NCBI RefSeq assembly: GCF_003335085.1
Contig: NZ_QPEJ01000018.1
Location: 806,001-870,000 of the forward strand
Reading direction: 5' to 3'
Source: Polaribacter sp. WD7
Lineage (GTDB): Bacteria > Bacteroidota > Bacteroidia > Flavobacteriales > Flavobacteriaceae
DNA: 64,000 nt
How positions within the stretch are numbered: position 1 is the first letter of the stretch; every line of letters begins with the position of its first letter. The translations under genes and the position numbers were made by a program. Shown here in pieces: positions 46,535-54,190 of this stretch. The notes beneath the pieces were generated by a model, which made no database searches, was not told where the DNA came from, and saw nothing but the letters and a program-made list of their open reading frames with translations.

Positions 46535-48679
46535 ATGAGAAAAAATTTACTTAAACTATTATTTGCTGCACTGCTTATAAATTGTTCAGCAATTTATGGT
46601 CAAACGGCACTTCCAGGTACAGTTGAAGTAGAAACAGGTACTAATGGTGGTATTGTTACTATTGGCGCTACAAGTGTAAGTAATTTACGTGGTGGTAGTG
46701 CCAATTTTATAACAAATAGTGTTACTGTTGCAACTGCAGGAAATTACGATTTTACGTTCACTTACAGAAGAAATGGTGGTGCAGCATCAGCAACTATGGA
46801 AATTGTAAGTCCTGCTTCAACTTTATTTACAGCATTTTCTATGCCGGGAACAACTGGTTTTGAAACTGTAACAAAAACTAATGTTGCTTTAGCTGCTGGA
46901 ACCTATGATATTAAATTTTACAATGGCAATGGTAATGGGATTGCTTTAGATAAATACGAAGTAACAGCAGTAGGTGCAAGTCCTACTATGACATCTAGTA
47001 AATCTGGAAATTGGGATGATCCAACTGTTTGGGTTGTATCTGGGCCAGTAGCAACTGTTCCTAGTACAACACCTACAGCAGAATATGATGTAATAGTGAG
47101 TACTGATCATGATATAAACATAAACGATGGTGTTAATGCTGAATGTTTAGATTTAGTTACTGGTGGAGGAGGTTCAGATACTGATGTTAATGCAGGAGGT
47201 AGTTTAATAGTTAATGGTGACATTACGATTACTAGATTTGATAATGGTTTTCGAATATTTCCTTCTTTAACAAAAGAAGCTCCATTTGTTTTAAAAGGGA
47301 ATTATGAATCAGGTGGTTCTAGTAGGAGAATCATTTATACGAGACCACTTGATGAAAGTAGTATAGATGGTACTGCTCGTAAATGGTTTTTAGTATCTAA
47401 TCCATTTATATCAACAAATAAAGCTAATTCTATAGATAGGTTTGATTTGTTTACAAATACAACTAATGGCGATGGCTCTTTACAATCTATTGGGACTTAT
47501 GACAATACAAAAACATCAGGTTCAAAATATGTATACAGAGCTTCTGCGGATGGCTCGGGTCTTGTAGATGGAGGAGGTTATATAGTTGCCGTAAATAATG
47601 CAGGATCTGCAGCTGATATTACATTTAGAGGGTTTTATAACCATGATATAGGTAGCATTTCTCAGACAGCAATAACCTTTGACGCTACACAAATGGATGG
47701 TTTTAATTTAGTAGGTAATCCATACTTATCTTATATACATACAAATTCTTTATCAGATGCTACTCATAACTTTTTTGATGATAATGCAGATAGATTAAAC
47801 ACAAATACAATTTGGCTTTGGGATGGTAATACTAGTTCTTTTTCAGTTGTAAATGAGGCTACTGCGCATAGTATTGCTCCTGGGCAAGGTTTCTTTGTAG
47901 AAACTACTGCAGCTAAAGCAGGTAACTTAACTTTTGATAAAGATTTACAAACTATTACTTCTAATGGAAATGTTTTATCAAAAACGTCTAACAATAGATT
48001 TGAAATTAATTTATCAGTTTCTGTTGGAAAATTAAGTAGAAAAACTTCAATTTTATACATAGACAATAAAACTACTTCTTTTGATAATGGATATGATAGT
48101 ACAATTTTTGGAGGTTTTGCTTCAGAACTAGAGTTATATACAGGATTAGTTGAAGGTGGTTCTGATAAAAAGCTTGGAATTCAGTCATTGCCAAATTCAG
48201 ATTATGAAAGCATGATAATTCCAGTAGGTGTTACTGCTAAAGCAAATTCTGAAATTTCTTTTTCTGCTGAAACTTTAAATGTACCAAATGGTTACAATGT
48301 TGTTTTAGAAGATAGAACTAATAACGTATTTACTACTTTAACTGATGATAATTCAGAATACAATACAATAGTTACAGATAAAAATACAGATGGTCGTTTC
48401 TTTTTACATGTAACCTCTTCTGTATTATCTGCTGATGATGAGTTTATAAGTAGCGTTAGATTGTTTACAACAAATAATACAAACTTAAGAATTGTAGGTT
48501 TACAAAATGGTAATGCAACAATAAGTTTGTTTAACATTCTTGGAGAGCAAGTTTTAAGTTCTTCTTTTCAATCAAGTAGTGTGAATAATATTGCATTACC
48601 AACATTGGCAAGTGGCGTATATGTAGCTCAGTTAACTACTGACTCTGGTATAGTAAACAAGAAAATTGTTTTAGAGTAA
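46535..48679 (+). CDS. T9SS-exported surface protein of unknown function
   Basis: The 714-aa protein has a signal peptide (SAIYGQ). Residues about 25-150 look like a small carbohydrate-binding-type beta domain (GTVEVETGTNGGIV, GNYDFTFTYRRNGG, GTYDIKFYNGNGNGIALDKYEV). The part from SGNWDDPTVWV (about 157) resembles the start of G8-like modules. The rest is a repetitive beta protein with WFLVSNPF and FNLVGNPYLSYI, as in other flavobacterial surface proteins, and no catalytic motif. The C-terminus (ATISLFNILGEQVL to NKKIVLE) is a T9SS sorting domain. Because it has its own operator it probably serves binding or attachment to the polysaccharide. I do not know its function. Confidence 0.7.
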   Translation: MRKNLLKLLFAALLINCSAIYGQTALPGTVEVETGTNGGIVTIGATSVSNLRGGSANFITNSVTVATAGNYDFTFTYRRNGGAASATMEIVSPASTLFTAFSMPGTTGFETVTKTNVALAAGTYDIKFYNGNGNGIALDKYEVTAVGASPTMTSSKSGNWDDPTVWVVSGPVATVPSTTPTAEYDVIVSTDHDININDGVNAECLDLVTGGGGSDTDVNAGGSLIVNGDITITRFDNGFRIFPSLTKEAPFVLKGNYESGGSSRRIIYTRPLDESSIDGTARKWFLVSNPFISTNKANSIDRFDLFTNTTNGDGSLQSIGTYDNTKTSGSKYVYRASADGSGLVDGGGYIVAVNNAGSAADITFRGFYNHDIGSISQTAITFDATQMDGFNLVGNPYLSYIHTNSLSDATHNFFDDNADRLNTNTIWLWDGNTSSFSVVNEATAHSIAPGQGFFVETTAAKAGNLTFDKDLQTITSNGNVLSKTSNNRFEINLSVSVGKLSRKTSILYIDNKTTSFDNGYDSTIFGGFASELELYTGLVEGGSDKKLGIQSLPNSDYESMIIPVGVTAKANSEISFSAETLNVPNGYNVVLEDRTNNVFTTLTDDNSEYNTIVTDKNTDGRFFLHVTSSVLSADDEFISSVRLFTTNNTNLRIVGLQNGNATISLFNILGEQVLSSSFQSSSVNNIALPTLASGVYVAQLTTDSGIVNKKIVLE

Positions 48680-48715
48680 AAAGAAATAAATAATAACTAA
48701 GCATACATATATATT

Positions 48716-48892
48716 ATGAAAAATATAAATAATCCTCAAGAAGAAAATAAAGATATTACCCGTAAAGAAGCAATTAAAAAAATTGGTAATTACGGTAAAT
48801 ATGCAGCATTAACTGCATTAGGTACATACATGATTCTAAGCCCTCAAAAAGCTCAAGCACAAAGCCCAGAAGCTCCAGGTACAGGGTTTTAA
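48716..48892 (+). CDS. 58-aa exported peptide with Tat-like N-terminus
   Basis: This short frame starts with an ATG 36 bp after the surface protein gene and stops at 48890-48892. The residues DITRKEAIKKIGNYGKYAAL form a charged region like a weakened Tat motif (TRKEAIKK), then a hydrophobic stretch ALTALGTYMIL and an AQAQ site at about 46-49. The mature end would be only QSPEAPGTGF or similar. I recall similar small proteins behind T9SS proteins in Flavobacteriia but know no function. A terminator follows, so it is the second gene of the operator 4 unit. Confidence 0.75.
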   Translation: MKNINNPQEENKDITRKEAIKKIGNYGKYAALTALGTYMILSPQKAQAQSPEAPGTGF

Positions 48893-48912
48893 ATCTAATG
48901 GAGTCTCAATAG

Positions 48913-48950
48913 AAAAAGCACCAACTCATAATTATGAGTTGGTGTTTTTG
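48913..48950 (+). terminator. terminator after the 58-aa peptide gene
   Basis: CACCAACTCATA (48919-48930) and TATGAGTTGGTG (48933-48944) form a long stem flanked by A and T tracts. Confidence 0.88.
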
Positions 48951-48981
48951 TTTACAGCAAAATGAATTTTAAGACTAAAAA

Positions 48982-49026
48982 CCTTACAGTACAGGATATT
49001 TTAATAAATTTCTATAGTTACATTTG
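48982..49026 (+). promoter_or_regulatory. locus operator 5 with -7 box (lipoprotein-GH2 operon)
   Basis: The distal half-site CCTTACAG (48982-48989) is weak; the proximal CAGGATAT (48992-48999) is strong. After 19 bp comes the perfect -7 box TACATTTG (49019-49026). The GTG start at 49050 gives a leader of under 20 bases. Confidence 0.75.
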
Positions 49027-49049
49027 CATCCAAAATTTAATAATCAATA

Positions 49050-49709
49050 GTGAAACACTTATTTAGAGTATTTGTATTAGTCGTATTTGCTTTAATATTA
49101 GGATGTAAAGTTTCTGAAATTTCCCAAAAACAAAAAAACACTAAGCATTCCATTTTTATTGAAGCCGAAAGCTCACAATCTAGCTTAAACAAATGGCAAA
49201 TTGTAAAAAAAGGAGATATCAATTATGTAAAAGGATCTTCTAAGGAAACTTACTTAGAATTTATGGGAAACAAACCCATAACAGGTAAGCCCAACTCTCC
49301 TTTAGCATATAAATTTACTTCACCAAAAACAGGTAACTTTAAATTGATGCTAATGACTAGCAAACGATTGGAAGGTGTAAAAAGCGATTGGTGTAACGAC
49401 GCTTTTGTAAGACTATCAGGAGATTATGAATCTGCGAGTAAATTGAACACAGAAGATTTACAAAAAGACATTAAAATTTTACAAGATGGTAATGATGAAG
49501 TACCAGAATTAGAGTGGCATTGGGCATCTACAGCAGAAAAAGACAGACATGTTTATAATGAGTTTATTTATAAACTAAAAGAAGGAGAAACCTATACCTT
49601 AACCTTATCAGGAAGGTCCAAACGTTTTAGTGTAGATTATATCGTACTATACGATACGGATACATTTGAAACTAACGAAGCAAAAAAACAATTTAAGATT
49701 AAGAAATGA
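49050..49709 (+). CDS. CBM-like lipoprotein upstream of GH2
   Basis: The GTG at 49050 is the only start that keeps the signal MKHLFRVFVLVVFALILGC (Cys 19). The 219-aa lipoprotein is mostly one beta-sandwich, seen as HSIFIEAESSQSS, YKFTSPKTGNFKLMLMTSKR and KRFSVDYIVLYDTD at the end, which resembles CBM6-type or other carbohydrate-binding modules. WCNDAFVRLSGDY and EWHWAS may contribute aromatic binding residues. It overlaps the GH2 gene by four bases (ATGA), so it may be a partner or surface anchor of that enzyme. No catalytic site is recognised. Confidence 0.7.
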   Translation: MKHLFRVFVLVVFALILGCKVSEISQKQKNTKHSIFIEAESSQSSLNKWQIVKKGDINYVKGSSKETYLEFMGNKPITGKPNSPLAYKFTSPKTGNFKLMLMTSKRLEGVKSDWCNDAFVRLSGDYESASKLNTEDLQKDIKILQDGNDEVPELEWHWASTAEKDRHVYNEFIYKLKEGETYTLTLSGRSKRFSVDYIVLYDTDTFETNEAKKQFKIKK

Positions 49710-52660
49710 TTAAAAGAAATCTACTTGCAATTTTAGTATTAAGTTTTGTGTTTTTATTCAATATAAATGCGCAAGAAACTAGAGTGAAATACAACTTTAA
49801 TCCAGACTGGAAATTTATTAAGGCAAACCCAAGCAATGCGCAAGTTGTTAATTATAATGATGCTTCTTGGAGTACCGTAAGTGCACCTCATACTTTTAAT
49901 GATACAGATACTTTTGACGATCTGAGTATCGGAAAACACATTGGAGAGAAAAATCAGTTTAGAGGAACAGTTTGGTATAGAAAACACTTTAAATTACCAA
50001 AATCTGATGCTGGTAAAAAAATATATATTGAATTTGAATCTGTGCGTCAAATTGCAGATGTATACATTAACGGACAATATTTAGGAACCAACAAAACAGG
50101 TTTTATTCCTTTTGGATATGATCTTAGTCCCTATTTAAATTATGGTGATAAAGAAAATATCATCGCTGTTAAGGTAAATAACGATAGAGGAGAACATTTT
50201 AGAGACAATTTCCCATTAGTTTGGCATCACGAACATTGGCATCCAAATCATGGAGGAATTTATAGAAATGTGTTTCTGCATGTAATGGATCCCGTTCATA
50301 TTACCTTGCCTTTGTATGATAATTTAAAAACGGTAGGTACCTATGTATATGCTGATAATATCTCAAAAAAGAAAGCAGACGTTCATATTTCAGCAGAAAC
50401 GATTAACGAATCAAAAAGTGAGAAGAAAATTACTTTTGAGGCTAAAATTATTGATGCAGACGGCAAAGAAGTAAGCTGTACAAGAAAAACAGAAACGTTA
50501 AAAGCAGGCGAAACAGTTACATTTTCTACTAAAAACAAAGTAATCAAACCAAAATTATGGTATACGCGTAAACCTTACATGTATAAAGTGGTAACTACTT
50601 TAAAGCAAGGTGATAAAGAGTTAGATTCGTATACAACTCCTTTAGGAATCAGATCTTTTTATTTTAGTAAAGATACAGGCTTTCACAATAACGGAGAGTA
50701 CGCTAAATTACATGGTTGGGGACAAAAACCAACTGCAGGATGGGCAGGTTTAGGAGCAGCACAACCAGATTGGTTAAAAGAATTTACCTATCGTTTAATG
50801 GACGAAGCTGGTGGTAATTTTATTCGTTGGGGACACTGTGCTGGTTCTCCAGCAGAAATAGCTATGGGAGATAAATATGGTTTTGCCACATTAATGCCTG
50901 GTGTAAGTGGAGAATCTGAAGATGAAGGAGAAACATGGGATATCAGAATTGCTGCGTTTAGAGACATGATTGTGTACTATCGTAATCATCCATCAATATT
51001 TATTTGGGAAGGTGGTAACTGGGCAGAAAGTGCAGCTCATTATGAAGAAATTTTAGAGATTATCAATACCTATGATCCTAACGGAAAACGATTGATGGGA
51101 AATAGAAGAGCAGACGTTAAAAATGATTCTGAAGAATATATCTCTATAGAAATTGGTACCGAAGGTTGGCAAAGAGAATATGCGCATTTGCCGTTAATAG
51201 AAAGTGAGTATTTAAGAGACGAAGGACCAAGACGTGCTTGGGACAAATTTACACCAGATGATAATTTTTGGACACATCCAAATTTATCAAGAAATGTATA
51301 TAAAATAGGTTCAGAGGTTTTTGCCATTCGTCAAGTAGAAGATTGGTGGGAGAAAATGGGTAAAAAATCATACCATAGTGGAGGTGCAAACTGGGTCTTT
51401 ACAGACGGTACTCATGGGGGTAGAAACCCTACAGAAGTTACTAGAGCAAGTGGAGAAGTAGATGCAGTAAGATTAAAAAAAGAAGCTTTTTATACAACAA
51501 AAGCAATGTGGAGACCAGAGGCTCAAATTCATGTAATTGGGCACTGGAATTATGCAGAAGATACTCAAAAAACAATGTATGTGGTTTCCAATTGTACAAA
51601 AGTCAAATTGTATATCAATGATAAATTAATTGGTACAGATGAAAAAGCAGATAGTGGATACTTGTTTAAATTTCCAAAAGTAAAATTTGAAGCTGGAGAA
51701 ATAAAAGTTGAAGGCTATTTAAGTGATAAATTGCTAGTTTCTCAAACTAAAAAAACAGTTGGAGAACCAGTAGCTATTAAGTTAACACCAATTGTTGGTC
51801 CAGAAGGTTGGTTAGCTAATGGTTCTGATATTGCTTTAGTAGATTTCGAAATTGTTGATAAAAATGGAAATAGACATCCACTAGGAAGAAATACAGTAGA
51901 CTTTACCATTTCTGGCCCTGGAATATGGAGAGGAGGTTACAATAGTAGCAAAGCAAACACAACCAATAACTTGTTTTTAGATGCAGAAGCGGGTATCAAT
52001 CGTGTAGCAATTCGTTCTATGTTAGAAGCAGGAGAGGTAACTATTACAGCTAAAAGCGAAGGATTACAATCTGCATCGGTTACCATTTCTTCTAAAGCAG
52101 TAACTATTAGTAATGGAATATCTAAAGAACTACCACAAACGTATACGGTTGATTTTAATAGTGAAGAACCATTACCAATTTACACACCAAAAACAGAACC
52201 TTATAACCCTGCACGAGTTAATAAAAGCGACTTGTTTACAAAATTTAGTTATACTGGAAATGGTAAAGCAGCTTTAAGAAAAAATGTACATTGGGGAAAG
52301 AAAACCTATACAGATTTAGAGTATAATTATACAGTAATACCTAGGTATTTGGTGGGTGCAGAATATGTAAGAATGCCAAATTCTGATGGTAAATACTGGG
52401 CAAGAGACCAACTACAATTTATTGCAGGGGCAGATATGGAAATTTATATAGGACATGATGATAGAGTGCCAAGACCAGCATTTTTATTAAATGATTATGA
52501 AGATACAGGTGATGATGTAAATCTTGTAGGCGTAAAAATGTCTATTTTTAAAAGAGTAGCAACAAAAGGAGAAAGCATTATTATGGCAGGTAATAGTGAT
52601 GGAGAAGTACCAGATAATACGAGAATGTACTTTGTAATTGGTAAAAAGATTAAAAAGTAA
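49706..52660 (+). CDS. GH2 family glycoside hydrolase with variant acid/base motif
   Basis: The 984-aa protein has a signal peptide (FLFNINAQ), a GH2 sugar-binding domain (WSTVSAPHTFND, GTVWYRKHFKLP, VYINGQYLGTNKTGF), an immunoglobulin-like domain, and a TIM barrel from about residue 315. The usual W-x-x-GNE acid/base motif reads WEGGNW at 434-439, so Glu is shifted to 435. The likely nucleophile is in IESEYLRD at about residues 498-505. C-terminal beta domains follow. GH2 enzymes in ulvan loci are predicted beta-glucuronidases or beta-galactosidases; the substrate here is open. Confidence 0.88.
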   Translation: MIKRNLLAILVLSFVFLFNINAQETRVKYNFNPDWKFIKANPSNAQVVNYNDASWSTVSAPHTFNDTDTFDDLSIGKHIGEKNQFRGTVWYRKHFKLPKSDAGKKIYIEFESVRQIADVYINGQYLGTNKTGFIPFGYDLSPYLNYGDKENIIAVKVNNDRGEHFRDNFPLVWHHEHWHPNHGGIYRNVFLHVMDPVHITLPLYDNLKTVGTYVYADNISKKKADVHISAETINESKSEKKITFEAKIIDADGKEVSCTRKTETLKAGETVTFSTKNKVIKPKLWYTRKPYMYKVVTTLKQGDKELDSYTTPLGIRSFYFSKDTGFHNNGEYAKLHGWGQKPTAGWAGLGAAQPDWLKEFTYRLMDEAGGNFIRWGHCAGSPAEIAMGDKYGFATLMPGVSGESEDEGETWDIRIAAFRDMIVYYRNHPSIFIWEGGNWAESAAHYEEILEIINTYDPNGKRLMGNRRADVKNDSEEYISIEIGTEGWQREYAHLPLIESEYLRDEGPRRAWDKFTPDDNFWTHPNLSRNVYKIGSEVFAIRQVEDWWEKMGKKSYHSGGANWVFTDGTHGGRNPTEVTRASGEVDAVRLKKEAFYTTKAMWRPEAQIHVIGHWNYAEDTQKTMYVVSNCTKVKLYINDKLIGTDEKADSGYLFKFPKVKFEAGEIKVEGYLSDKLLVSQTKKTVGEPVAIKLTPIVGPEGWLANGSDIALVDFEIVDKNGNRHPLGRNTVDFTISGPGIWRGGYNSSKANTTNNLFLDAEAGINRVAIRSMLEAGEVTITAKSEGLQSASVTISSKAVTISNGISKELPQTYTVDFNSEEPLPIYTPKTEPYNPARVNKSDLFTKFSYTGNGKAALRKNVHWGKKTYTDLEYNYTVIPRYLVGAEYVRMPNSDGKYWARDQLQFIAGADMEIYIGHDDRVPRPAFLLNDYEDTGDDVNLVGVKMSIFKRVATKGESIIMAGNSDGEVPDNTRMYFVIGKKIKK

Positions 52661-52714
52661 AAGATAAATTAGACTTCTTATTTTGTAGAGAAGCTTTCTG
52701 ATAGAAATATAAAG

Positions 52715-52760
52715 GTATCCTAGACTATAACCATTATAGTACAGGATACTTTTTTCTTTT
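52715..52760. terminator. dyad with T tract that contains operator 6
   Basis: GTATCCTAGACTATA (52715-52729) and TATAGTACAGGATAC (52735-52749) form an imperfect hairpin (13 of 15 paired) with loop ACCAT, followed by a run of T. It would work as a terminator for the GH2 gene, and its right arm is also the operator of the next operon. Confidence 0.65.
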
Positions 52761-52776
52761 TTAGGTTGTATTTTTA
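52732..52776 (+). promoter_or_regulatory. locus operator 6 with -7 box (GH43-GH3-GH105-GH3 operon)
   Basis: Half-sites CATTATAG (52732-52739) and CAGGATAC (52742-52749) with TA between. After 19 bp comes TATTTTTA (52769-52776). The GH43 start is at 52822. Confidence 0.75.
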
Positions 52777-52821
52777 TTAATTGAATTTCTTGCAATAAAA
52801 CGAGGCACAGATATTATAATT

Positions 52822-54180
52822 ATGAAGATTAAAAAGATTTATAAAGCATTGATTATAATGTCTTTGTTTTTTTGCTTTACATCTTACACACAAAACCCAA
52901 TCGTTGCCAATAAAGGGTTAAACGATCCTCATATTCATATTTTTAAAGATACGGCTTACGTATATGCTTCTCACGACAAATCAATTGATAACAAAAAGTT
53001 TATTATGGAAGACTGGTGGGTTTGGTCTTCACCAGATTTGGTGAATTGGATAAAGAGAAGTGTTTTAAACCCAAAGGATACTTATATTGGTAAAGATTTT
53101 ACCAGATGTTGGGCAACAGATGTTGCGTATAGAAACGGAAAATACTACTGGTATTTTTCCGAAGGAAACCAACAAACAGGAGTTGTCGTGGGAGATTCTC
53201 CAGTTGGACCTTGGACAGATCCTGTTGGAAAACCATTATTAACATCAGAATTAACACCTACAGACGAATATGATATGGCTATTTTTGAGGATAATGGCGA
53301 GTATTATATCATTTTTGGTGTTTGGGATTATTATATTGCTAAGCTCAATTACGACATGATTAGTTTGGCAGAAAAGCCAAAGAAAATAATCATAAGTAAC
53401 CCAAGAGGACCTTACAATCAAGACGGTAAGAATATAGAAAAACCTACAGATGACAAACCTTTTGTTCATAAATACAATGGTAAATATTATTTGTCTTGGG
53501 GATGTTTTTATGCGATGTCAGATAATGTTTATGGGCCTTATGATTACAAAGATTCGGTTATAAAAGAAGAAAGTTTTGCTAAAGGATATGATGAGCCTAC
53601 TTGGCCAAACGGTTTTTTACAAGGTAGACATGGTTCTTTTTTTGAATGGAATAATCAATGGTATTATACCTATTGTGATATCAGCCAAACAGGAAATCGC
53701 TATTTTAGAGATACATTTATTAGCTACGTGCATTATAAAGAAAATGGAGAAATGGCAACGATAAGAGTTGATGGAGTTGGAGTTGCAAACTATAATAGTG
53801 CAAAAAAAATAGAGGCAGAAGATTATTTTAAAGCAGAAGGAATTCAAAAGAAAGCATATAAAGATAATTTTATTGTGCAAACAACAGCAAATAAAAGCTA
53901 TTTGAACTATCCAAACATTAAACATTTAACCAATACATCTAAGCTTATTCTAAGTGTATTGGCTAAAAATGGAGGTGAGTTTTCAATCAAAATTGTAAAA
54001 GATAATTTGTCTGGAGAAATTTTAGCAAATCAAACGTTTGAATTATCACCAAATACAGAAAAAACAAAAGAAATTACCATAAATTTAGCGTCTTTAAAAA
54101 ATACAGAAAATATTTATTTTTTAATAGAGCAATTAACCAATAATCAATTACAAATTGATTCGTTTTCATTTTCAAATTAA
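52822..54180 (+). CDS. GH43-like beta-xylosidase/arabinofuranosidase with C-terminal CBM
   Basis: The 452-aa secreted protein (signal FFCFTSYTQ) has a five-blade GH43-type propeller (about 25-320). The catalytic base is Asp 35 in NDPHIHIF and the pKa-modulating Asp is 151 in YDMAIFED. Where most GH43 have Glu-x-Pro as general acid, this reads DKP at 211-213, so Asp replaces Glu or the true acid is elsewhere. WCFYA and GRHGSFFEWNNQWYY complete the barrel. A CBM6-like beta domain fills about 325-452. In an ulvan locus it would release xylose. It starts a four-gene operon. Confidence 0.85.
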   Translation: MKIKKIYKALIIMSLFFCFTSYTQNPIVANKGLNDPHIHIFKDTAYVYASHDKSIDNKKFIMEDWWVWSSPDLVNWIKRSVLNPKDTYIGKDFTRCWATDVAYRNGKYYWYFSEGNQQTGVVVGDSPVGPWTDPVGKPLLTSELTPTDEYDMAIFEDNGEYYIIFGVWDYYIAKLNYDMISLAEKPKKIIISNPRGPYNQDGKNIEKPTDDKPFVHKYNGKYYLSWGCFYAMSDNVYGPYDYKDSVIKEESFAKGYDEPTWPNGFLQGRHGSFFEWNNQWYYTYCDISQTGNRYFRDTFISYVHYKENGEMATIRVDGVGVANYNSAKKIEAEDYFKAEGIQKKAYKDNFIVQTTANKSYLNYPNIKHLTNTSKLILSVLAKNGGEFSIKIVKDNLSGEILANQTFELSPNTEKTKEITINLASLKNTENIYFLIEQLTNNQLQIDSFSFSN

Positions 54181-54190
54181 TAAAAAAACA

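Noticed and set aside
53617..53925. Minus-strand 102-aa frame inside GH43
   Set aside because: It is a Cys/Ile/Phe-rich shadow frame in a strong GH43 gene with no motif or promoter.
54155..54190. Upstream start of the first GH3 gene inside the GH43 gene
   Set aside because: The ATG at 54191 begins a lipoprotein signal; the extra residues would precede and spoil it.
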